From the NCBI GenBank assembly GCA_031287655.1, contig JAITSR010000394.1, forward strand, positions 1 to 12,739: a stretch of DNA of 12,739 bases. The letters run 5' to 3'. The notes under the pieces are model-generated. The model searched no databases, was not told where the DNA came from, and was given only the letters and a program-made list of their open reading frames with translations. The position numbers were made by a program, and so were the translations under genes. Shown here in pieces: positions 7,566 through 12,739 of this stretch. How positions within the stretch are numbered: the first letter of the stretch is position 1; each line of letters opens with the position of its first letter. The stretch is from Clostridiales bacterium. GTDB lineage: Bacteria; Bacillota; Clostridia; WRLR01.

Positions 7566-7635
7566 CAGATGCCATAACGGATCGGATCGCGGACGGAAAA
7601 ATTTTCGTTTTAGCCTATTATTTACAAAATATTCC

Positions 7636-7644
7636 TGCTATGCT
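7636..7644 (+). promoter_or_regulatory. Extended -10 promoter, possibly giving a leaderless mRNA
   Basis: TGC-TATGCT matches the extended -10 form TGnTATAAT (four of six hexamer bases). The expected transcription start, seven bases after the hexamer, is 7651, the A of the prepilin peptidase ATG. No Shine-Dalgarno sequence is present there. No good -35 box is visible, which extended -10 promoters can tolerate. Confidence 0.4.
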
Positions 7645-7650
7645 GTGGGA

Positions 7651-8364
7651 ATGGAAAAGATCACAGACATCCTCAAAATTTGCGCACTGCTGTTCGCCGT
7701 GATCTACGCGGCTTGGAGCGACCACCGCGCGGCGAAGATCGGCAATAGGCCGCTGATCTTCACCGCGCTTGCGGGATTTGCGCTAAACGCGCTCGCGGGG
7801 TTTACCCCGGGGGCGCGCGGTTTTTCTGCGGAAGCGGCAAGCGCCGCGCTGTGTGACGCGGCGCTCGGTTTTGCGTTGCCGTTTGCGTTGCTTGTCGCGC
7901 TGTTTTGTTTGCGCGCGCTCGGCGCGGGGGACATCAAACTGCTGATGACCGTCGGCAGCCTGATGGGCGCGGGCTTCGTACTTCGGACGCTCCTGTACTC
8001 GTTTGTCTTTGGCGGCCTGCTTGCGCTCGCCGTCGCGATTGCGCATCGACGGCTCATCTCCGGTCTCGCGGAACTGGGGCGACATATGTACGCCTGCCTG
8101 CTGCACCGCACCCTGCTGCCCTACGGGCCGCGCGCCGAAACCGGCTCTGCCGCAGATCACACCGCAGGGTCCGCCACCCGCTCCGCCGACCCCGCCACTG
8201 ACCACACCACCGGCCCCGCTGCCGACCCTGCCGCCGACGCCAACTCAAATCGGGCGGGCCCGCCGCGGGCCGTCCGTTTTTTCACCGCGGCCGGAGGCCG
8301 CGCCGTGAAGTTTTCATTCGCAGTCCTGCTCGGCGCGCTCGCAGCCCTGCTTCTCCCGCTCTGA
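7651..8364 (+). CDS. Prepilin peptidase-like A24 aspartic protease, stand-alone
   Basis: A membrane protease of the type IV prepilin peptidase/TadV/CpaA class, 237 residues. The two catalytic aspartates are visible: D24 in AAWSDHRAAKIGN and D94 in the GxGD-type motif LGAGDIKLL. It lacks the N-terminal methylase domain with zinc cysteines, as in CpaA-like proteins. About five hydrophobic segments lie before residue 130. Residues 161-207 are an unusual Ala/Asp/Thr/Pro-rich insert, followed by a last membrane helix (FSFAVLLGALAALLLPL). An in-frame GTG at 7645 is an alternative start; neither start has a clear ribosome site. No pilin or secretion genes are in the window, so its substrate is unknown. 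The C-terminal third may reflect a divergent tail, as nothing in it is recognisable. Confidence 0.85.
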   Translation: MEKITDILKICALLFAVIYAAWSDHRAAKIGNRPLIFTALAGFALNALAGFTPGARGFSAEAASAALCDAALGFALPFALLVALFCLRALGAGDIKLLMTVGSLMGAGFVLRTLLYSFVFGGLLALAVAIAHRRLISGLAELGRHMYACLLHRTLLPYGPRAETGSAADHTAGSATRSADPATDHTTGPAADPAADANSNRAGPPRAVRFFTAAGGRAVKFSFAVLLGALAALLLPL

Positions 8365-8392
8365 TGCGCGGCGCCGCGCATCATTTCATTTT
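8362..8392 (+). terminator. Intrinsic terminator overlapping the peptidase stop codon
   Basis: A perfect 22-base palindrome (8362-8383; left arm TGATGCGCGGC) begins with the TGA stop itself and is followed by TTTCATTTT (8384-8392). It can fold as a 9-base, very GC-rich stem with a GCGC loop plus a U-rich tail. It separates the peptidase gene from the next unit. Confidence 0.7.
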
Positions 8393-8418
8393 ACATTTTC
8401 ACCGATTCAGTATATACT
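8390..8418 (+). promoter_or_regulatory. Promoter of the COG2426 membrane protein gene
   Basis: -35 TTTACA (8390-8395) and -10 TATACT (8413-8418) are spaced by 17 bases. The -35 box overlaps the T-tail of the preceding terminator. Transcription should begin near 8425, giving a leader of about 48 bases with GGAGGG at 8455-8460. Confidence 0.7.
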
Positions 8419-8472
8419 ACTTTGGAATTGCTGACCGGTTAAGGACGGATCATTGGAGGGTAAGGTGGCTGT

Positions 8473-8970
8473 ATGCAGGGTGTAGTCGCGTTTTTGCGGG
8501 AACTTGGTTTTTGGGGTGTATTTTTTGGTTCCGCGGTTCCGCTGACGGAACAGCGCGCGGCAATCCCGCTCGGAATCTGGGCGATGGAGCTCCCGCCGCT
8601 GCCCGTGATGTTTGTGAGTCTTTTGGGGAGCCTTTTGCCGGTGCCTTTTGTGCTTTTGTTTTTTAATGGAATACTCGGCTTCTTGCGAAAATTCCGCCGC
8701 CTCGATTTTTTTACGCGCTTTATCGACCGCAAGGTGCGCGCAGGCTCGGCAAAAATCGAGCGTTATAAGGAAATCGGGCTGATTTTGTTCATCGCGATCC
8801 CGCTGCCGATGACCGGTCTCTGGACGGGGAGCGCCGCGGCCGCGTTTTTGGGCTTCAATTTTAAGAAGTCGCTGCTCTGCGCTTTTCTTGGCGGCCTGAT
8901 TTCCGCGACGGCCGTAACCGCAATATCTGTGTTCTTCCCGGCGTTATTCGGTTATAGTACCGCCGGTTGA
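8473..8970 (+). CDS. COG2426 small multidrug-export-like membrane protein
   Basis: A 165-residue integral membrane protein of the COG2426/PF06695 family (named Sm_multidrug_ex, though transport activity is weakly established). Diagnostic blocks are LTEQRAAIPLGIWAMELPPL near the N-terminus and IAIPLPMTGLWTGSAAAAFLGF with FKKSLLCAFLGGL after it. Four hydrophobic segments are visible with a basic loop (FRRLDFFTRFIDRKVR) between them. GGAGGG 12 bases upstream, or AAGGTGG closer by, can drive the ATG. The gene has its own promoter and ends 41 bases before the DUF362 gene; whether transcription continues into that gene is open. Confidence 0.88.
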   Translation: MQGVVAFLRELGFWGVFFGSAVPLTEQRAAIPLGIWAMELPPLPVMFVSLLGSLLPVPFVLLFFNGILGFLRKFRRLDFFTRFIDRKVRAGSAKIERYKEIGLILFIAIPLPMTGLWTGSAAAAFLGFNFKKSLLCAFLGGLISATAVTAISVFFPALFGYSTAG

Positions 8971-9001
8971 GAACGCAACACATATAGAATCACAGAAAAA
9001 T

Positions 9002-9006
9002 GGAGG
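9002..9006 (+). promoter_or_regulatory. Ribosome binding site fixing the DUF362 gene start
   Basis: GGAGG lies five bases before ATG 9012 and overlaps the in-frame ATG at 9000. This makes 9012 the likely start and removes four codons from the longest frame. Confidence 0.75.
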
Positions 9007-9011
9007 ACGAA

Positions 9012-10127
9012 ATGGCAACAAACCCGAATGTGAACCAGAATGTGAAACCGCATGTATTGTACGCCCCGCTGGACTTTAGCGCCTATGAGGTGGAGCAGAC
9101 GCTCCCGGCGCGCTTTGAGCGGCTGCTCGACAAGAGCGGCCTGCGGGAAATCGTCAACGGCAAGGTCACGGCGATCAAGATGCACGTCGGCCGGAACGCC
9201 GGTTTTACGACGATCCACCCGCTGTTCGTGAAGATTCTGACGGACCGGCTCAAAGCGTATGGCGCGGAAAAGCTCTATATCACCGATCAGGAGATCGACA
9301 GCGCCCGAGCGCGCGGCTACACGGAGGAATTTCTCGGCGTGCCGATCCTCGACGCGTGCGGCTTTACGGGGAAGTATTTCTACGAAAAGCAAGTGGATTT
9401 TCAGACGTTCAAAAACGTCGACGTCGCGGGCTATATCCACGACGCGGAAGTGCTGATCGACCTCTCGCATGTGAAAGGCCACGGCTGCTGCGGCTTTGGC
9501 GGCGCGGTCAAAAATATCGCGATGGGCTGCGTGACGGACAGGACCCGCGGTCAAATCCATCGCCTCGAGGGCGGCATCCCGTGGGACGAGTCGAAGTGCG
9601 TCCATTGCGACAAGTGCGTCGCGAGCTGCAACCACGGCGCGAACAGCTTTGATGAAAACGGCAAATATGAGGTGAACTTCCACCACTGCACGTTCTGCCA
9701 GCATTGCGTGAAGGTCTGTCCGACCGGCGCGCTCAGCCTCGACGACAGCAACTTCGACTGGTTCCAAACGGGCATGGCGCTCTGCACCCAATCCGTACTC
9801 GACACGTTCGCGCCGAACAGCGCCTACTATGTGAACTTTCTGATGAATATCACGGCGGTGTGCGACTGCTGGGGCATGTCGACGCCGTCTCTCGTGCCGG
9901 ACATCGGCGTGATGGCGTCGACGGACATCGTTGCGGTCGAGCGCGCGTCGCTGGACGCGATCAAGGTCGAGAACTTTATCCGGCAGGGCGCGCCTTCGGG
10001 CTCGGAGCTCGGCGCGACGGGGCATCTTCTGGAGCGGCTGCACGGCAAAAACCCGTTTATTCAATTGGACGCGCTCGAGAAGCTCGGCCTTGGCAGGCAG
10101 GAATATGAACTCGTGACGGTCCGCTAA
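9012..10127 (+). CDS. DUF362 protein with two [4Fe-4S] clusters
   Basis: A 371-residue cytosolic iron-sulfur protein. Residues about 10-180 are the DUF362 domain, with the block LSHVKGHGCCGFGGAVKNIAMGC typical of it. A ferredoxin-like insert follows: C196-x2-C199-x2-C202-x3-C206 and C226-x2-C229-x2-C232-x3-C236-P, each able to hold a cubane cluster. The C-terminal part (about 255-371) resumes DUF362-type sequence. The family role is unproven; electron transfer or redox-linked metabolism is the reasonable reading. The spacing of only 36 bases to the next gene suggests an operon with the DRE-TIM enzyme. A small hairpin spans the stop codon. No signal peptide is present. Confidence 0.92.
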   Translation: MATNPNVNQNVKPHVLYAPLDFSAYEVEQTLPARFERLLDKSGLREIVNGKVTAIKMHVGRNAGFTTIHPLFVKILTDRLKAYGAEKLYITDQEIDSARARGYTEEFLGVPILDACGFTGKYFYEKQVDFQTFKNVDVAGYIHDAEVLIDLSHVKGHGCCGFGGAVKNIAMGCVTDRTRGQIHRLEGGIPWDESKCVHCDKCVASCNHGANSFDENGKYEVNFHHCTFCQHCVKVCPTGALSLDDSNFDWFQTGMALCTQSVLDTFAPNSAYYVNFLMNITAVCDCWGMSTPSLVPDIGVMASTDIVAVERASLDAIKVENFIRQGAPSGSELGATGHLLERLHGKNPFIQLDALEKLGLGRQEYELVTVR

Positions 10128-10136
10128 AAGCGGTCC
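10118..10136 (+). other. Small hairpin over the DUF362 stop codon
   Basis: GGTCCGCT and AGCGGTCC flank an AAA loop, pairing as a 5-base stem, a T-T mismatch and two further G-C pairs. The TAA stop runs from the stem into the loop. There is no T-run, so termination is unlikely; an effect on mRNA stability or coupling is possible. Confidence 0.35.
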
Positions 10137-10163
10137 CGTTCCGCAAAGGGGGGCAGCCGGGAA

Positions 10164-11516
10164 ATGATCTATTTTGACAAGCAGCGCAAAATGCTGATGG
10201 AATCCGAGTACAGATACAGCTTGCAGGATCGCGAGGATCCGCATCTGTATCGGGAGATGTTCCCATATACGGAAATCCCCAAATGTACGTTTAACCAGCG
10301 CGTCAACCCGATTGACCCGCCGGAGGACATCTGGATCACGGACACGACGTTCCGCGACGGGCAGCAGAGCCGCGCGCCCTACGCGCCCGACCAGATCGTC
10401 GAGTTGTTCAAGCTGTTGGCCAAGCTCGGCGGGCCGAACGGCAAAATCCGCCAGTCGGAATTTTTCCTTTACAGCGAGCGCGACAAAGAGGCGATTCGCA
10501 AGTGCCAAGACCTCGGGCTGCCGTTCCCGGAAATCACGGGCTGGATCCGCGCGCACAAAAGGGACTTTGAACTCGCGAAGGGCATGGGGCTAAAGGAGTG
10601 CGGCATCCTCGTGAGCTGCTCGGACTACCACATCTACAACAAGCTGAAAAAGACGCGCAGACAGGCGATGGAGGACTATCTTACGATCGTCCGGGACGCG
10701 CTCTCGATCGGCATCCGCCCGCGCTGCCACTTTGAGGATATCACGCGCGCGGATTTTTACGGCTTTGTCGTACCGTTCGCCGGGGAACTGAACAACATCT
10801 CGCGTGAGAGCGGCATCCCTATCAAGGTGCGCGCGTGCGATACGCTCGGCTACGGTATTCCGTACTCCGGCGCGTCGCTGCCGCGGTCGATTCCGGGGAT
10901 CATCTACGGGCTGCGCAACTATGCGGGCCTTGAGCCGGAGCAGCTCGAGTGGCACGGACACAACGACTTTTACAAGGCGGTCGTGAACTCCGCGACGGCG
11001 TGGCTGTACGGCGCGGCGGGCGTCAACTGCTCGCTGCTCGGGATCGGGGAGCGCACGGGGAACACGCCGCTCGAGGCGATGGTGATTGAATACGCGCAGC
11101 TGCGCGGGACGCTCGACGGCATGGACACGACCGTGATCCGAGACATCGCGGACTATTACGAACAGGAGCTCGGCTATCCGATCCCGCCCAAGACGCCGTT
11201 TGTCGGCGCGGATTTCAACATGACGCAGGCGGGAATCCACGCGGACGGCATTTTGAAGGACGAGGAAATCTACAATGTCTTTGACACGGCGACGCTGCTG
11301 AAAAGCCCGCCGACGGTGGCAATCACGGCGACATCCGGCGCGGCGGGCATCGCGATGTGGGCTTCGCGCAACCTATACGGCGGCGCGAGGCTGACGAAGG
11401 ACGACCCGCGCGTCACGCGGCTCAAGGAGTGGGTGGACGCGCAGTACGCGGCGGGGCGTGTGACGACGCTAAGTTCAAGCGAGCTGCTCGCCGCCGCGGG
11501 CGAGCTGGGTATTTAG
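10164..11516 (+). CDS. DRE-TIM acyl-CoA condensing enzyme (2-isopropylmalate/Re-citrate synthase-like)
   Basis: A 450-residue TIM-barrel metallolyase that would condense acetyl-CoA with a 2-oxo acid. The signature is D60-TTFRDGQQ, with the metal-binding HxH in H264-GHND and the conserved G293-IGERTGNTPLE. H359-ADG matches the catalytic His block of synthases. It lacks the long C-terminal LeuA allosteric domain (leucine-feedback enzymes are about 510-550 residues), so leucine control is unlikely. The 50-residue N-terminal arm, the FRDGQQSRAPY motif and the overall length fit the anaerobe branch that includes Re-citrate synthase, often auto-annotated as isopropylmalate synthase. Citramalate or homocitrate synthase are alternatives. 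A G-rich run at 10147-10152 may be the ribosome site. It lies just downstream of the DUF362 gene. Confidence 0.85.
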   Translation: MIYFDKQRKMLMESEYRYSLQDREDPHLYREMFPYTEIPKCTFNQRVNPIDPPEDIWITDTTFRDGQQSRAPYAPDQIVELFKLLAKLGGPNGKIRQSEFFLYSERDKEAIRKCQDLGLPFPEITGWIRAHKRDFELAKGMGLKECGILVSCSDYHIYNKLKKTRRQAMEDYLTIVRDALSIGIRPRCHFEDITRADFYGFVVPFAGELNNISRESGIPIKVRACDTLGYGIPYSGASLPRSIPGIIYGLRNYAGLEPEQLEWHGHNDFYKAVVNSATAWLYGAAGVNCSLLGIGERTGNTPLEAMVIEYAQLRGTLDGMDTTVIRDIADYYEQELGYPIPPKTPFVGADFNMTQAGIHADGILKDEEIYNVFDTATLLKSPPTVAITATSGAAGIAMWASRNLYGGARLTKDDPRVTRLKEWVDAQYAAGRVTTLSSSELLAAAGELGI

Positions 11517-11526
11517 GCGCGTGATA

Positions 11527-11556
11527 GGCGCGGCCCGACATTTGGAGCGCCGCGCC
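11527..11556. terminator. GC-rich hairpin between convergent genes
   Basis: GGCGCGGC (11527-11534) and GCCGCGCC (11549-11556) form a perfect 8-base stem with a 14-base loop, 11 bases after the DRE-TIM stop and before the convergent Fic gene end. No T-run follows on either strand, so it is at best a weak or factor-assisted terminator for both genes. Confidence 0.4.
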
Positions 11557-11581
11557 GACTGGGTTGCGGGCGTAGTCCGCT

Positions 11582-12625
11582 TTATTGCCGTCTCTTGCTG
11601 ACAACCGCTTTGCCGCTGTCCGTCAGCCTGTACTTTTGCAGTCGGCTGCTCGGTTTATCCGGTACTGTCATTTCAACATAGCCGTCAATAATAAGCGGTT
11701 CGACATTTCGCTTGAAAGCGCGAAAATTATTATTCATTCCAATGGCGGCAAAAATTTCATTGCGCGTAAGTTCTTTGACGCCGATTGCGTTCAACACGGC
11801 AAACATTGTTTCCGGCATGGATACGACTCTATGCCTGACCTTGTGCTCGACTTTGTGCTCGACCTTGTGCTCACTCTGTGCTTTAACAGCTGCTAAAATA
11901 GCAGAAAGCGTAAATTCAATAAAGCCGCTTGAGTCATTTACCTGCTGCCCCTGATGAAGTGACAGATAATACTGCGGCCTTTTTTCATATACCAGTGACT
12001 CCATCGGAATCCATGCGAAAATGACATTCCATTGGGCCAACAAGAGCGTCTGCCACAGCCGCCCCATACGTCCGTTGCCATCAGCGAAAGGATGAATGGT
12101 TTCGATCTCATAATGCAGAATCGCGCTTTTCAAGATCGGATGCAGTTCCGAGCCTTTTGCCCAGTCAAACAAGTCCTTTATCAAGCCATGCACAAATTGT
12201 GGACGCGCTCCGATATGAATCGCCGCGCCGCCGTCGAATACGCCAACGTCTCCGCTGCGGAATTTACCGGACTCCGCTACCAAGCCCTGCGTCATCAGCT
12301 TGTGAGCTTTCAGAAAGTCGCGGACACTGTAAGGGTCAAATGTCATTATCTTGTCATAGGCTTCGTAGGCGTTCTTAACCTCTTTGACTTCCGTCTGTGT
12401 GCCGGCGACCAGCTTACCCTCTACAACGGCGGTTACTTCTCCCAGCGTGAGGGAGTTTCCCTCAATGGCAAGGGACGAGTGAATCGTCCGCACACGGTTC
12501 TCACGGTGTAATTTGATGTCCCGCTTGAACTCTGTACCGAACTCAAGGCGGGTCACGGTCTCGACAATTTTCGCCATGTAGTCGGCGGCTTTTTCCGTTA
12601 TGGTATACGGTGGCTTGTTAGGCAT
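11582..12625 (-). CDS. Class II Fic family protein with winged-helix C-terminus
   Basis: Probably an enzyme that transfers AMP (or another nucleotide part) to a target protein hydroxyl, as known for Fic domains. The 347-residue protein has the complete active-site motif H178-PFADGNGRMGR189 with catalytic H178. The self-inhibitory motif SxxxEG is at S51-LAIEG56, before the Fic core, defining class II; E55 would block ATP until relieved. A tandem EHKV linker spans 252-267, then a winged-helix-like part (ELTRNEIFAAIGMNNNFRAFKR, LQKYRLTDSGKAVV). The start at 12625 has no good ribosome site; ATG at codon 18 is less likely, as family similarity starts near YTITEKAADYM. It has its own promoter. The DNA is clearly more AT-rich than neighbours, hinting at transfer. 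No separate antitoxin gene is present. Confidence 0.93.
   Translation of the reverse strand: MPNKPPYTITEKAADYMAKIVETVTRLEFGTEFKRDIKLHRENRVRTIHSSLAIEGNSLTLGEVTAVVEGKLVAGTQTEVKEVKNAYEAYDKIMTFDPYSVRDFLKAHKLMTQGLVAESGKFRSGDVGVFDGGAAIHIGARPQFVHGLIKDLFDWAKGSELHPILKSAILHYEIETIHPFADGNGRMGRLWQTLLLAQWNVIFAWIPMESLVYEKRPQYYLSLHQGQQVNDSSGFIEFTLSAILAAVKAQSEHKVEHKVEHKVRHRVVSMPETMFAVLNAIGVKELTRNEIFAAIGMNNNFRAFKRNVEPLIIDGYVEMTVPDKPSSRLQKYRLTDSGKAVVSKRRQ
11825..11872 (-). repeat. 12-base tandem repeat in the Fic gene
   Basis: Three near-identical units GAGCACAARGTC (11837-11872, minus strand) plus one decayed copy (11825-11836) encode EHKV three times and then RHRV. Being a multiple of three, gain or loss of units keeps the frame and only changes linker length between the Fic and winged-helix parts. 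Confidence 0.85.
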
Positions 12626-12657
12626 CTCGTTTGCACACTTTTATTTCTTTTTCGTTG

Positions 12658-12686
12658 ATTCTACCAGAAGCCGACGAGGATGAAAA
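12658..12686 (-). promoter_or_regulatory. Promoter of the Fic gene
   Basis: On the minus strand, -35 TTTTCA (12681-12686), a 17-base spacer and -10 TAGAAT (12658-12663), preceded by TG at the extended -10 position. The predicted start near 12651 leaves a short leader of about 26 bases without a clear ribosome site. Confidence 0.6.
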
Positions 12687-12739
12687 GGACGTTTGAAAAT
12701 CAATTTTGTTAGCGGCCCCCTCGGCGCGGGTAAATATAA

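Noticed and set aside
7593..7614. Possible weak terminator after the binding protein (ACGGAAA ... TTTTCGT then TTTTAG)
   Set aside because: The stem is six pairs, mostly A-T with one wobble, and the tail is short; too weak to call.
8967..8990. TTGAGA and TAGAAT as a promoter for the DUF362 gene
   Set aside because: The spacer is only 12 bases, too short for a sigma-A promoter.
8952..10556. 534-residue minus-strand frame
   Set aside because: It is antisense to three genes with clear family motifs, including two ferredoxin clusters, and is full of Arg/Ala/Val/Asp dicodons expected from the reverse of GC-rich codons.
11825..11872. Tandem repeat as a CRISPR array or phase-variation tract outside a gene
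   Set aside because: The units are 12 bases with no spacers and lie wholly within the Fic reading frame.

Overview
This window looks like the chromosome of a GC-rich, anaerobic, Gram-positive Clostridia-type bacterium (Firmicutes/Bacillota). Three things point there: a lipoprotein-anchored solute-binding protein with a long Ala/Thr linker next to two LplB/YtcP-type permeases; strong Gram-positive ribosome binding sites (AAGGAGG, GGAGG); and a 450-residue DRE-TIM enzyme of the kind anaerobes use for Re-citrate or isopropylmalate synthesis, paired with a DUF362 iron-sulfur protein. Class-level placement is inference. There are no rRNA, tRNA, CRISPR, IS or phage features.

Layout: (1) 1-2741, minus strand: a partial single-pass membrane protein of unknown function, downstream of oligoendopeptidase F (pepF). 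(2) 2742-2870: a divergent promoter region in which the pepF -10 box overlaps a -10 box for the plus-strand HD-domain hydrolase (2871-3671). (3) 3672-7565: an AT-rich control region with a dyad and a near-consensus promoter, then a carbohydrate ABC transporter operon of two permeases and a lipoprotein binding protein with no ATPase gene. (4) 7645-8364: a stand-alone prepilin-peptidase-like aspartic protease, ending in a palindrome that serves as terminator, immediately followed by the promoter of a COG2426 small membrane protein (8473-8970). (5) 9012-11516: a DUF362/2x[4Fe-4S] protein and a DRE-TIM acyl-CoA condensing enzyme, 36 bases apart and probably co-transcribed. (6) 11582-12625, minus strand and convergent: a class II Fic protein that looks compositionally foreign (visibly more AT-rich) and has a 12-base tandem repeat between its Fic and winged-helix parts.

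Functionally, the transporter imports an oligosaccharide or similar solute and probably borrows a shared MsmX-type ATPase. PepF would trim cytosolic peptides. The DUF362/DRE-TIM pair is the most interesting metabolic unit. I see no clear new defence or mobile system. The observations most worth checking are the Fic linker repeat, the DUF362-DRE-TIM pairing, the overlapping divergent promoters, the possibly leaderless prepilin peptidase, and the low-complexity segments found in four of the ten proteins.
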